A DNA stretch of 51,566 nt, taken from positions 1-51,566 of the forward strand of contig CAZOKP010000010.1 of NCBI GenBank assembly GCA_964580435.1. Direction: 5' to 3'. This document shows positions 41,424-50,805 of this stretch, piece after piece (the stretch's first letter is position 1; every line of letters starts with the position of its first letter). The position numbers were made by a program, and so were the translations under genes. The stretch is from CAZKEW01 sp964580435 (GTDB lineage: Bacteria; Acidobacteriota; Aminicenantia; Aminicenantales; UBA8522). The notes under the pieces are model-generated. The model worked only from the letters and a program-made list of their open reading frames with translations. It did no database searches and was not told the DNA's origin.

Positions 41424-43303
41424 TTTTTCTCTTTTAACGCTTCAACGTTTTTCTTAACCTGAGGCTGATTCGGATCTATCTCCAGCGACTTTTCCCAGGC
41501 TCGCAGAGCCTCCTCGGCATTTCCGAGTTGAAAATAACACTCGCCAAGGTTGTTCAGAAGGTTAATATTGATCCCATAGTGAGAAATGGCTTTATCATAG
41601 ACCTCGACGGCCTTGCTCAACTGCCCTAGGCTTTGATAGGCTTTCCCAAGGATGACAAATAGTTCGTACTTTGGCGGTTGAGCCTGGCTGAAGAAAGGCA
41701 ATAAAAGAGACTCAACTTTAGAGTATTCAGTCCTAACCATATAAACCTGGGCCAAACCCATGGCGATATCCATAGAATCCGGTTTTTTCTGATAAGCCTT
41801 CTGCAGGTTCTGTCGCGCTTCTTCCATTTTTCCGCTGTTGAAGTATTGGCTGCCGAGGAGGTAGGCATAGATAGGGTCATCTGGATTGGGAAGAGTCCTG
41901 GAAGAAACCCAGGGGCGGGCCATCTGCTCCAGATAAGTGACATCAAATTCATCGCTCCCGGAAAGAACCTCCTGGCCGTCAACCAGAAGAGAAACCTTAA
42001 TTCTGTAGTGGGCTGGAGAGAATTCAGTAAGAGCAAATTCTTCTAAACAATCGGGCAGCTCCGCATATTCGCTGACTTTTCTCGAGAAGGACCGGAATTC
42101 TTGATCTTCCTTGAAGAACGTAAATTTAACCTCTCCCTTNNNNNNNNNNNNNNNNNNNNNNNNNNNNNNNNNNNNNNNNNNNNNNNNNNNNNNNNNNNNN
42201 NNNNNNNNNNNNNNNNNNNNNNNNNNNNNNNNNNNNNNNCCGGGGATGAGTGGAAACATATCCTGAATGTTCAGAGGCTGATGGCTGACAGTGAGCATCT
42301 TTTCCTGGTCAAAATCAAGAGAGATGACTCTTTCAAACTGATAGATGGGTTTGTTCTCCTGGTTTATGACTGAGCCATTAACCTTGAGAGTCGTGTAGTA
42401 TTTATCCTCGTATTGATTGACAGAAAGCCTCTCAGGCTCGATGGCGAAGTGAACAAAATAAAGCCCCGACGGGTCTTTGATCACTTTGACGAGCGATTGG
42501 CTATCCATGTAGTTGGCCGTGTATTCCACTTCGACGAGATCTTTGTACTGAAGAAATTTCTGGGCGTACTTGTCTTTGACCTGTTTTTGAGGCGATACCT
42601 CCACTTTCTGGATCAATAAATCAGAGCTCAAGGAAGGTCGTCCCAGAGTCGCCGAAGCGTCCCCAGGAATCAGAGACATAGAAGCGTCGGCAACACTGGG
42701 TTCCAGCTCTCTAAGCTTCCGGTAGGCGGCGATATAATCAATGGGGTCGCCGCGATACGAAGGCATCAATGCCTGAGGGCCATCTTTAGTGGGGCTGTAA
42801 AGCCTGTAATCCCCCACTCCTCCTTGCTGGAAAAAAACAAGGTTAAAACCTGGCGGGAGGCCGATATCCGTTTTACCTTGATAAAACCAGATCTCACAGG
42901 GATAAACCTGGCTCTTTCCCTCGAACCGCTGGATGTCGTTGGGCTCCCCGAGGATGATATAGATTCTTCCCCGGTCTGTCTTCCAGCCCGGCAGGGGTGC
43001 ACTCCGGCCGAAGAAATGATTGGCATGGTTAATCCGGCGGTAATGTTCCGTTTTGAACTCGTTCTCGGACGACGCTGGATTGGAGTCCCGATTCTTCCAG
43101 AATGCCTCGGTGAAAATGTCCCTTTCTCTGTCTGTCTGGAGCTTCAGAAAGACCTCTTTTTCCAGAGGGGTGATGAGATACACGACTTCTTCGTCAAGCC
43201 ATTTTTTATACCGCTCGGAAAGAGTTAATTTCAGGCCCAGGATATCATTGGCCGCCAAGAGACAGAGCAGCACAAAAAAGACGAAGAAGAGGTTCTTACG
43301 CAT
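41420..43303 (-). CDS. secreted GWxTD domain protein with TPR repeats (gap inside)
   Basis: A protein of 627 residues if the gap is 100 bases. A signal peptide (MRKNLFFVFFVLLCLLAAND) leads to a domain with the GWKTD motif followed by RGRIYIILGEP and EIWFYQG, the GWxTD signature. After the gap (42140-42239) come beta-rich segments and TPR repeats (about 470-620, for example NLLNNLGECYFQLGNAEEAL). Such proteins are frequent in Acidobacteria and Aminicenantes and of unknown function. The frame agrees on both sides of the gap for a length of 100 bases. It is coupled to the methyltransferase downstream by ATGA. Confidence 0.85.
   Translation of the reverse strand: MRKNLFFVFFVLLCLLAANDILGLKLTLSERYKKWLDEEVVYLITPLEKEVFLKLQTDRERDIFTEAFWKNRDSNPASSENEFKTEHYRRINHANHFFGRSAPLPGWKTDRGRIYIILGEPNDIQRFEGKSQVYPCEIWFYQGKTDIGLPPGFNLVFFQQGGVGDYRLYSPTKDGPQALMPSYRGDPIDYIAAYRKLRELEPSVADASMSLIPGDASATLGRPSLSSDLLIQKVEVSPQKQVKDKYAQKFLQYKDLVEVEYTANYMDSQSLVKVIKDPSGLYFVHFAIEPERLSVNQYEDKYYTTLKVNGSVINQENKPIYQFERVISLDFDQEKMLTVSHQPLNIQDMFPLIPXXXXXXXXXXXXXXXXXXXXXXXXXXXXXXXXXXKGEVKFTFFKEDQEFRSFSRKVSEYAELPDCLEEFALTEFSPAHYRIKVSLLVDGQEVLSGSDEFDVTYLEQMARPWVSSRTLPNPDDPIYAYLLGSQYFNSGKMEEARQNLQKAYQKKPDSMDIAMGLAQVYMVRTEYSKVESLLLPFFSQAQPPKYELFVILGKAYQSLGQLSKAVEVYDKAISHYGININLLNNLGECYFQLGNAEEALRAWEKSLEIDPNQPQVKKNVEALKEKK
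42140..42239. other. assembly gap (100 N), sequence missing
   Basis: Exactly 100 N inside the GWxTD gene. Flanks are not repeated. Both sides stay in one frame, so the true length is 1 modulo 3 if the gene is intact. Confidence 0.9.
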
Positions 43304-43508
43304 TTTTGAACTTCTCGGTCGTTTATTGTTCCCCGTATCCGTTTGTCTTCACCAAAAAAACTCTTTGAAGATAACCTATACCTATCGGCAAATATATTCA
43401 AGAAAGACGAACGCCCCCAGCACTCAGCTCAAATCCGCAGCCTTCCTGAGAGGAACCCGAATGCTCAATTGCTCTGCCTCAACTGCTATTATTTCGCAAA
43501 ATGAGCAG

Positions 43509-43534
43509 AAGGGGAGGGATTGCTCCCTCCCCTT
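43509..43534 (-). terminator. strong hairpin terminator after the TonB receptor gene
   Basis: An 11-bp perfect stem AAGGGGAGGGA/TCCCTCCCCTT with a four-base loop, 14 bases past the receptor stop codon. The T-run is poor, but the stem is very stable. Confidence 0.65.
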
Positions 43535-43547
43535 TCAATGGAGATCT

Positions 43548-46500
43548 TTAGAAAGCGACGCGGGCCGAGAGCCTGAAGGTCCTGACACCAGAAACGCTGG
43601 TAACCTTTTGGTAATAATTATTAGGCACGATAGATCCAGAGGTGGTATTCTCGTCATTCGGTTTCCAGAGGCCCCACGGATCCAGGCCAGTGGAGACGTA
43701 CTTGTTGCCGAGCAGGTTGAAGATATCGGCGAAAACCGAAAAGCTCCCGAACTTGAACTTGAATTCTTTCTCCAGTCGCAAGTCGACGTTGTCCCAGGAG
43801 GCCTGGCGGTGCGCGCCGTTGGGCTCCAGCATGACGCCGATATCGCCCCACCAGGTTACGCAATTGTGGGCTATGAGCCATGCGGTCGGAGGGCGGATGG
43901 TAACGTCGAAGGCCTTATCCCAGAAATTACCGCCGTAATTCAACGGGCCGCCCGATTGGTGGCGATAAATGAAGGAGGCGATGAAATCGAGCGGCAGGGT
44001 GAATGAACCATAGAGCTTGATGGCCAGCGGGATGTCATTGATGTCGGCGCCCCAGCCGTTGACAGCGTAGTTCGGATCGTAGGGGGTGATGCTCTTCGAA
44101 TTCGCGTAAGTGATGGAACCGCCCAGGGCCCAGCCGTTGTCGTAGCGCTTGTCGAAGGTCAGCTCGATGCCGTTATATAGGCGCTTGGAATAGGGGCTGC
44201 TGGCCTGCCGATACCACTCGACGTTCTCCCAGTCGTAATCGTTCGTCGGGACGTAGATGGTGACCTCTTTTTCCGGCCAGGCGCCGTTCGCGGGCACGAT
44301 GGTAGTGAAAGGCACCCAGAACCCGGCGGGGGCGTCCTGCAGCGAGGACAAGTAGGTTTCGGTAGCTCTGTTCCAAAAAGTATCCCAGTGGTCCCTGCGG
44401 GCCAGCTTGTTAATATACGCCAGCTTGACCGAGAAGTTCTTGGCGAGTTCGTGGGAGATGGAGACGATGAACTCGTTGTTCCAAGGCGCCTTCAGCTGGT
44501 ACTGCTCGCCCTTGCCGGCGACACGCATGCGAATCAACTCCGGATCTTGCTTGAGGAACATCGAGTAGTCGCCATCCGGGTAATAGGTGTCGATGCCCGG
44601 GTCGTCACAGATGTAATTGCCGTTGTCGTCCCACCACCTGAAGCCGTAGTGCGCCTGAATTTCGGACTGGGCGGCGCTGAACCACATGACCGGCATGGCC
44701 TCGTAGTAGCGGCCCCAGGAGACCTTGAGCGCGGTCTTGCCGTTGCCGAAGAGGTCATAGCTGACGCCGATGCGGGGGGAGACGGATACGAAGTTCATAG
44801 TCTTGGGGATGGGGTCCCAGGTGGCCGCGGCGTAGGGGTTCCAGCCGATGGTATTGGCCACGAATTCGCCCACCTTGTAGGCCAAGCCGTTCTGGTCGGT
44901 TCCGGTGGAGGAGCCGCCTTGGAAGCCGCCCCAGTACCAGTCGAGGCGGGCGCCGAGGTTGATGGTCAGGCGGTTTTTGTAGGTGAAGGCATCTTGCAGG
45001 TAGGCGCCAAAGCGGTTGCCGGGTAGGTACTTCAAGGAGTCGCCTTCATTTGGGCCCGCGTTGGCCAGTTCGATGTAGCCGTCACCATAGATGTCGCGTT
45101 CCATGCCCTGGGCGGCATAGCTATAGGGGTCGCCGTCGTAATAGTACATGGTCAGCGGGTTGGGTTCCCCGACGCTGAGGCGGTCGTATGAGTAGACATA
45201 TTCAACGCCGGCGCCGATTTCGTGGTCACCGCCCAGCACGTCGTCTAGGTAGTGGGTCAGGCGGGCGCTTACGTTTTCACCCCGGCGGATCGTCCATTGT
45301 TCTTCGTACTGCTTGCCGTTCCAATTGTAGCCTGTGTACCAATCGACTTTGCCGATGTTGGCCAACGAATCCGGCTGGCCGGTGAGTGCCCAATTGAAGT
45401 CGTTCCAGCCGCCGCGGAAGCTAATGTAGGTATTGGGTCCGAGCGTCCAGCTCAGCTCGGCGGTCAAGCCCGTTCTTTTTTGATTCGACAGGGTAAGGGC
45501 ATCGAGGGTTCGGTAGTAATTAGGATCATAGATGTTATTGAAGTAAGTGCCGTTGTACATTACGAAGACGCGTAAATCCTTGTTGATCTGGTAGGTCAAC
45601 TTGAGGAAAGGCGACCACGTTTTGGTGGGATTTGTGTAGGGCTCGTATGTCGTGCCCTCCAGGGTGACCGGGCTGAAGGAGACCGTATACTCGTACGGAC
45701 GGAAATCGAGCGTACCGAAGAACCAGAGCTTGTCCTTGATAATCGGGCCGCCGAGAGAGGCCGAAACATCCGTGTCGTACTTGGCAAAGGCCGGTTTGGA
45801 TCTTTTGAAGGAACCGAGCTCTTCGTCGGTGAAAAGCATCTGGTTGAGGCCCTGAGCGGTGTAATAGAATTGGGCTTGGCCGTGGAACTCGTTGCCGCCG
45901 CTCTTCGTGACTACGGAGATGAACGAGCCGCCACTGGCGCCGACCTGGGCCGGCAGGCCACCGGTGGCGATCTCGATCTCCTCTATGCTTTCATACTGCG
46001 GAGCGATCTGCATGCCGCCGGTGGTAGGGCTCTCGCCGTTAACCCCGTCGACTTCGTACGCAGTGGAGCCGGAGTTGGCGCCGTGGATGCTGCCGGAGTA
46101 GGCGGCAATATTGCCGGCGCTGCCGGCGGTGATGTTAAAGAGCTGGTTGATGTTGCGGTTGAGGGGCAAGTCGTTCAGCAATTCAGTGGTCGTGACGTAG
46201 GTGATCTTATTCGACTGCGTGTCAACCATCGGGGCCGCCGCAGTAACCGTTATCTCTTCAGCCAAGGGGCTGGCTTCAGTTTGCAGATTAACGGTATACG
46301 TCTGGCCGACCTGGACGATAATACCGGGCTGCTTGACGGTTTTAAACCCTGCTAGGCTTGCGGTGACCGTGTAGGTGCCTGGAGGCAGGTTGACGAGTCT
46401 GTAGAGGCCGCTAGCATCCGAGATGGATGCAACCGAACCCATCAGGGCCGGACTTTCAGCAGTCACGGTTACGCCGGGGACTGGAGCGCCAGTGTTATCG

Positions 46501-46607
46501 GTGACGACGCCCTTGATCGCGCCGACCTGCCGGGTGGCCTGTGCGCTGAGAACACTTGCCATCGCAATAGAGAATAAAACTATAAGAGCAAAACGTTTAA
46601 AACTCAT
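43548..46607 (-). CDS. TonB-dependent receptor with carboxypeptidase-like regulatory domain (Oar/SusC type)
   Basis: A 1019-residue outer-membrane receptor. ATG 46607 has AAGGAGGG just upstream; it gives a signal peptide (MSFKRFALIVLFSIAMASVL). A CarboxypepD-like Ig domain follows (GAIKGVVTDNTGAPVPGVTV, residues about 25-105), then a plug (EITVTAAAPMVDTQSNKITY, EVDGVNGESP) and a 22-strand barrel ending RTFRLSARVAF with terminal Phe. It should import large glycan or peptide fragments with TonB. It is divergent from LacI; its promoter (46772-46800) is followed at once by a TTAACG-N4-CGTTAA inverted repeat, so LacI control is likely. Confidence 0.93.
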   Translation of the reverse strand: MSFKRFALIVLFSIAMASVLSAQATRQVGAIKGVVTDNTGAPVPGVTVTAESPALMGSVASISDASGLYRLVNLPPGTYTVTASLAGFKTVKQPGIIVQVGQTYTVNLQTEASPLAEEITVTAAAPMVDTQSNKITYVTTTELLNDLPLNRNINQLFNITAGSAGNIAAYSGSIHGANSGSTAYEVDGVNGESPTTGGMQIAPQYESIEEIEIATGGLPAQVGASGGSFISVVTKSGGNEFHGQAQFYYTAQGLNQMLFTDEELGSFKRSKPAFAKYDTDVSASLGGPIIKDKLWFFGTLDFRPYEYTVSFSPVTLEGTTYEPYTNPTKTWSPFLKLTYQINKDLRVFVMYNGTYFNNIYDPNYYRTLDALTLSNQKRTGLTAELSWTLGPNTYISFRGGWNDFNWALTGQPDSLANIGKVDWYTGYNWNGKQYEEQWTIRRGENVSARLTHYLDDVLGGDHEIGAGVEYVYSYDRLSVGEPNPLTMYYYDGDPYSYAAQGMERDIYGDGYIELANAGPNEGDSLKYLPGNRFGAYLQDAFTYKNRLTINLGARLDWYWGGFQGGSSTGTDQNGLAYKVGEFVANTIGWNPYAAATWDPIPKTMNFVSVSPRIGVSYDLFGNGKTALKVSWGRYYEAMPVMWFSAAQSEIQAHYGFRWWDDNGNYICDDPGIDTYYPDGDYSMFLKQDPELIRMRVAGKGEQYQLKAPWNNEFIVSISHELAKNFSVKLAYINKLARRDHWDTFWNRATETYLSSLQDAPAGFWVPFTTIVPANGAWPEKEVTIYVPTNDYDWENVEWYRQASSPYSKRLYNGIELTFDKRYDNGWALGGSITYANSKSITPYDPNYAVNGWGADINDIPLAIKLYGSFTLPLDFIASFIYRHQSGGPLNYGGNFWDKAFDVTIRPPTAWLIAHNCVTWWGDIGVMLEPNGAHRQASWDNVDLRLEKEFKFKFGSFSVFADIFNLLGNKYVSTGLDPWGLWKPNDENTTSGSIVPNNYYQKVTSVSGVRTFRLSARVAF

Positions 46608-46753
46608 TTTCCCTCCTTTGCTAAGGCTAAAATCTTTACCCATTGCCTGAAGCTCAAACGATAAAGTCCTCAGTGATGATTCTCACCTCCTCATGCAAGA
46701 CATTTGGTGATCAATATTTTTTGCCGTTTGCGCATGCATACCTAAATGCTATT

Positions 46754-46800
46754 GCGTTAACGTACACGTTAAATATGGAGTAGACAAACGCGCTTGTCAA
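46754..46800 (-). promoter_or_regulatory. promoter and LacI-type operator of the TonB receptor gene
   Basis: On the minus strand TTGACA (46795-46800) and CATATT (46772-46777) are 17 bp apart. Just downstream, over the expected start site, lies TTAACG-TACA-CGTTAA (46757-46772), an inverted repeat with the half site shared by the LacI-gene operator. This position suits repression. Confidence 0.7.
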
Positions 46801-46838
46801 GAGTTTTTTTTATTTAGCCCTTAGAGACGATTTTTTTC

Positions 46839-46884
46839 TTGACATTTAGCAGGCCAATTTTTATATTGTTGTGTTAACGTTAAC
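46839..46884 (+). promoter_or_regulatory. promoter and LacI-type operator of the lacI-family gene
   Basis: TTGACA (46839-46844) and TATATT (46862-46867) are exactly 17 bp apart. The perfect palindrome GTTAACGTTAAC (46873-46884), with the central CG typical of LacI-family sites, covers the expected start site. This predicts autorepression. Confidence 0.8.
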
Positions 46885-46907
46885 GATTATAAAAATGAGG
46901 TTGGATC

Positions 46908-47942
46908 ATTACTAACATCAAAAAAATCGCCGAAAGGGCAGGGATTTCTATCGGCACGGTCGACCGGGTCATCCACAAAAGAGGAGGAGTCTCAAAAGAA
47001 ACGGAAGCGAAGATCAAACGGATCATTGAAGAGCTTGATTATCGGCCCAATATCTTCGCCAAGCATCTCAAGCTCTCGAGGAGTTTCACTTTTGGGATTC
47101 TCATGCCCGGGCCTTCCCAGGACAGCATGTACTGGAGCCTCCCCATCAAAGGAATTACCAAAGCGCAGGAGGAACTTGCTTCCCGGAAGGTCAACGTCCG
47201 ATATTTCTTCTATGATAAGTACTCCGAATCATTCTTCAACAAGGTTAGCAATGAAGTGATAACTTCAGATTTGGACGGACTCCTCATCGCCCCGGTCCTC
47301 TCCAAAATCTTTGACCAGTTCGTTAAGGAAATTCCCGAGAGTTTGCCATATGTCTTTTTTGATTCATTTGTTCCCAAGGCCAATTATGTTTCTTATATAG
47401 GCCAAGATTCTTTCCAGAGCGGCATCCTATCCGCTAGGCTGATGCAAATGTTGGTCAAGGACAAAGGGAAGATCGCTGTGATCCGGGTTCTTCCGGAGGA
47501 CTATCATATCGATGACCGGGTCAACGGATTTTTGTCTTATTGTAAGAAGTGCCCCGAGATCGTAACCAAAGTCTACGAAGTTGATGGGAACAAAAGCAAC
47601 GATGTGCGCAATGAGATTTTCCAAAAAATTATTTCTGAAAATGACAAGTTGAACGGAATTTTTGTAACGAATGCAAGCACTCATCAAATTGCGGAGTATA
47701 TCAAATCCCGGTCGCTCGGAGAAAAAATTCATATCATCGGCTACGACCTGATCGAAGAGAATATTCGCTACCTGCGAGAAGGCGTGATTGATTTTTTGAT
47801 CAGCCAGCAGTCTGAAAAACAAGGCTATGAAGGTATTTATTCTCTTTACCGATACGTTGTGCTTAAAGAGGCCGTTGAAAAGAAAATCATGATGCAGCTG
47901 GATATCGTCACCAGCGAAAATATTGCCTACTATAAAAGTTGA
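46908..47942 (+). CDS. LacI-family transcriptional regulator with probable ATT start
   Basis: A 344-residue regulator. The N-terminal HTH is TNIKKIAERAGISIGTVDRV then IHKRGGVSKETEAKI, with hinge helix ELDYRPNIFAKHLKLS. A periplasmic-binding-type ligand domain follows, with YVSYIGQDSFQSG and GIFVTNASTHQIAEYIKSRS. No ATG, GTG or TTG precedes the HTH in frame; a TGA lies at 46896-46898. ATT 46908 is seven bases after GAGG and puts Thr-Asn-Ile at the family N-terminus, so a rare ATT start is likely. The first in-frame ATG (47103) would delete the DNA-binding domain. A GTTAACGTTAAC palindrome over its own promoter predicts autorepression; ligand is probably a sugar. Confidence 0.88.
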   Translation: MTNIKKIAERAGISIGTVDRVIHKRGGVSKETEAKIKRIIEELDYRPNIFAKHLKLSRSFTFGILMPGPSQDSMYWSLPIKGITKAQEELASRKVNVRYFFYDKYSESFFNKVSNEVITSDLDGLLIAPVLSKIFDQFVKEIPESLPYVFFDSFVPKANYVSYIGQDSFQSGILSARLMQMLVKDKGKIAVIRVLPEDYHIDDRVNGFLSYCKKCPEIVTKVYEVDGNKSNDVRNEIFQKIISENDKLNGIFVTNASTHQIAEYIKSRSLGEKIHIIGYDLIEENIRYLREGVIDFLISQQSEKQGYEGIYSLYRYVVLKEAVEKKIMMQLDIVTSENIAYYKS

Positions 47943-48054
47943 TCGAAAGCAAAAGGCAAATTTTGACCGGCTCGGAAATCCATCCTGAATGGGATCATTC
48001 CATTTTTGTCAAGGCGTTTGATCGTCCGTTTGGCCGAGCAAGGAGGCTTTGGGG

Positions 48055-50796
48055 ATGAGTCACAAGACACATGTCTTCGGTTTGATCGCCTTCCTTTTCC
48101 TGGTTTTTTCCTTGACGTCGACTTTCGCTGGGACTGAAAAGGAAGAACTATTCAACGAAAACCTCCTTAAGAATTTCGCCTTTCGCAACCTCGGTCCATA
48201 CCGGGCAGGCTCATGGGTAACGGATTTTGCGGTTCCAGAGATTCCTCCAAAAGCCCACCTCTATACTTTTTATGTCGGCACGAGGAACGGCGGTGTCTGG
48301 AAGACGGCGAATAACGGCACAACTTTTGAGCCAGTCTTCGATGGCCAAGAGATGCTCTCGATCGGGTCTGTGGCCTTGGCCCCTTCGAACCCGGACATCG
48401 TTTGGGTAGGAACTGGCGAGTCCTATAATACCCGGAGCTCTCACCGGGGGGACGGAGTTTATAGGTCCGGCGATGGCGGAAAGACCTGGCAGAACATGGG
48501 GCTTCGCGATTCGCACCATATCTCCCGGATCGTGATCCATCCCCAAAACTCGGATATCGTTTACGTAGCGGCGATGGGTCACCTTTTCAGTTCGAACGCG
48601 GAGCGCGGCGTTTTCAAGACAGAAGATGGCGGCAAAACTTGGGAGAAGGTGCTCTACGTTAACGATAAAGTCGGGGTCATCGACCTGGCCATGAACCGGA
48701 AGAATCCTGATATCCTCTATGCGGCGGCGTACGAGAAATACCGTTATCCCTGGCATTTCGAGGAAGGAGGTCCGGAGAGCGCCATCTACAAGTCCGCTGA
48801 TGCCGGTAAGTCATGGCAGAGGCTGGCCGGAGGGCTTCCTTTAGGCAAGATCGGCCGGATCGGCATCGATATCTATCGCAAGAACCCTGACGTAATCTAT
48901 GCCGTTATTGAGAATGCCAATAAACGGCCGCCGACTCAGGAAGAAGCCGATAGGGACCGCGAACGCGGCCTGGAGCCTCAAGAAAGAATAATCGCCGGCG
49001 AAGTCTACCGCTCGGACGATGCTGGAGCAACATGGAAAAAAATGAATTCGGCCAAGGACGACGTCAGCGGGAAAGCCGCCTATTCCTTCAACCAGATCAG
49101 GGTTGATCCCAATGATGACAACAAGGTTTATGTCCCCGGAGTTGCCCTTGCTTATTCTTATGATGGCGGGAAGACGTGGAAGAACCTTGGTTGGCCGCTC
49201 AGCCTTTTTGCCACAGCTTTCGGGGATGTCCGCACGCTCTGGGTAGATCCGGAAGACTCGGAGCGGATGCTCTTTGGAAGCGACGGCGGCGTTCATGTCA
49301 GTTATGACGGCGGAAAGACCTGCGACCATCTTTATAATATTCCTTTAGGCGAGTTCTATGCCATCGGCATCGACATGGAAGATCCCTACAATATTTATGG
49401 CGGACTTCAGGACCATGATTCGTGGAAAGGACCGAGCAACGGCTGGTCGGGCGAGGTCGGCCCGGAAAACTGGGTGACGGTCGGTACATCAGATGGGATG
49501 TATAATGTCGTCGATTCTGAGGACAGCCGCTGGGTTTATAACACCCACGAGTTTGGCGGCCATAGCCGCGTGGACCAAAAGCTCGGCACCTTCACGGATA
49601 TCAAACCTGTCCGCGAGAAGGGGAAGCCTGCCTATCGGTTCAACTGGACCCCGCCGCTTCACCTCTCGCCGCACAACAGCAAGATCATTTACACCGGCGC
49701 CCAGGTTCTGCTCCGCTCGCTTGACCGCGGAGACAAGTGGCAGGAGATCAGTCCTGACCTGACCACAAACGATCCGGTGAAGACAGCAGGGCGCGGCAAC
49801 ATCACCTACTGCACCATCACCACGATTTCCGAGTCGCCGATCACACCCGGAATCATCTGGGTCGGGACGGACGACGGCAAAGTCTGGCTGACGCGCGACG
49901 GCGGGGCGAACTGGACCGACCTCACGGCGAATATCGGCAGGCCCGGAGCACCGGCAGAGTTCTGGGTGAGCCGGGTCTTCGCTGCGGCCGGTCAGGAGGG
50001 TACAGCCTATCTGACGAAGACCGGGTTTCGCAACGACGACTTCCGCCCGTTCGTCTACAAGACCACGGATTTCGGCGCCACCTGGACTGCGATCACGGCC
50101 GGCCTTCCTGAATTTCCCGTCAATGTGATCTTTGAAGACAGGAAAAATCCTAACCTTCTTTTCCTGGGCTCGGACGGCGGCGTTTTTGTCTCCATCGACG
50201 GCGGAGCAAAATGGGTCAGGATGAAGAACAATATGGCCAATGCCCCGGTTAAAGACCTTCTCGTCCATCCCCGGGAAAATGATTTGGTGGTGGCGACCTA
50301 CGGCCGGGGGCTTTTTGTGACCGATATCACCCCGCTCCAGGAAATGAATGAGAAAATTCTGGCTGAGGACCTCCACTTTTTTGAAATCAAGCCGCGCATA
50401 CAACGGGTTACCAGCGGCTGGGGCAGCTACCGGCTTTACGGAGACAGCCATCTCTTTACCCCGAACGAGCCTGATGCCGTGGCGATCAATTATTACCTGA
50501 AAGAGAAACCGAAGGAAAAAGTCAAAATCACTGTGACCGACTCCGATGGCCAGGTCCTGGCGGAGCTTCCGGGGAAAGTCGAACCCGGAATCAATACTAT
50601 CCTTTGGAACATGCGCCGGAAGCCGAAAAAAGAGGAAATAGAGCAGAGGGAGGAGGGTTGGCGTGGCGGGGAGTTAGTTGCCCCCGGAGAATATTTCATC
50701 TCCCTCGAAATGGGTCAGAAAAAGATCGCCCACAAGGCTGTAATTAAGGGCAGAATGGGCTGGACGATAGGTCCTGTTCCAGTTCTTATAAAATAA
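48055..50796 (+). CDS. secreted BNR/sortilin-like repeat protein (VPS10-type)
   Basis: A 913-residue exported protein with AGGAGG eight bases before ATG 48055 and a signal peptide (MSHKTHVFGLIAFLFLVFSL). Most of the protein is a beta-propeller with many Asp-box repeats (for example SGDGGKTWQNM, TEDGGKTWEKV, SADAGKSWQRL, TTDFGATWTAI). This is the fold of sortilin/VPS10 and BNR glycosidase-like proteins; the last 120 residues are a beta-sandwich (VTDSDGQVLAELPGKVEPGI). It lies between lacI and a GH127 gene, nine bases before the latter, so it probably works in glycan binding or breakdown at the cell surface. Catalytic residues cannot be named. Confidence 0.85.
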   Translation: MSHKTHVFGLIAFLFLVFSLTSTFAGTEKEELFNENLLKNFAFRNLGPYRAGSWVTDFAVPEIPPKAHLYTFYVGTRNGGVWKTANNGTTFEPVFDGQEMLSIGSVALAPSNPDIVWVGTGESYNTRSSHRGDGVYRSGDGGKTWQNMGLRDSHHISRIVIHPQNSDIVYVAAMGHLFSSNAERGVFKTEDGGKTWEKVLYVNDKVGVIDLAMNRKNPDILYAAAYEKYRYPWHFEEGGPESAIYKSADAGKSWQRLAGGLPLGKIGRIGIDIYRKNPDVIYAVIENANKRPPTQEEADRDRERGLEPQERIIAGEVYRSDDAGATWKKMNSAKDDVSGKAAYSFNQIRVDPNDDNKVYVPGVALAYSYDGGKTWKNLGWPLSLFATAFGDVRTLWVDPEDSERMLFGSDGGVHVSYDGGKTCDHLYNIPLGEFYAIGIDMEDPYNIYGGLQDHDSWKGPSNGWSGEVGPENWVTVGTSDGMYNVVDSEDSRWVYNTHEFGGHSRVDQKLGTFTDIKPVREKGKPAYRFNWTPPLHLSPHNSKIIYTGAQVLLRSLDRGDKWQEISPDLTTNDPVKTAGRGNITYCTITTISESPITPGIIWVGTDDGKVWLTRDGGANWTDLTANIGRPGAPAEFWVSRVFAAAGQEGTAYLTKTGFRNDDFRPFVYKTTDFGATWTAITAGLPEFPVNVIFEDRKNPNLLFLGSDGGVFVSIDGGAKWVRMKNNMANAPVKDLLVHPRENDLVVATYGRGLFVTDITPLQEMNEKILAEDLHFFEIKPRIQRVTSGWGSYRLYGDSHLFTPNEPDAVAINYYLKEKPKEKVKITVTDSDGQVLAELPGKVEPGINTILWNMRRKPKKEEIEQREEGWRGGELVAPGEYFISLEMGQKKIAHKAVIKGRMGWTIGPVPVLIK

Positions 50797-50805
50797 GGAG
50801 GGAAA

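Noticed and set aside
1807..42239. All five 100-N runs as true missing sequence of known size
   Set aside because: Two have identical 55-bp flanks and miss nothing; 100 is a placeholder, and the dehydrogenase gap is probably larger.
43053..44006. Plus-strand frame over the GWxTD and TonB gene ends
   Set aside because: Shadow of two real minus-strand genes; its sequence is low complexity and it has no ribosome site.
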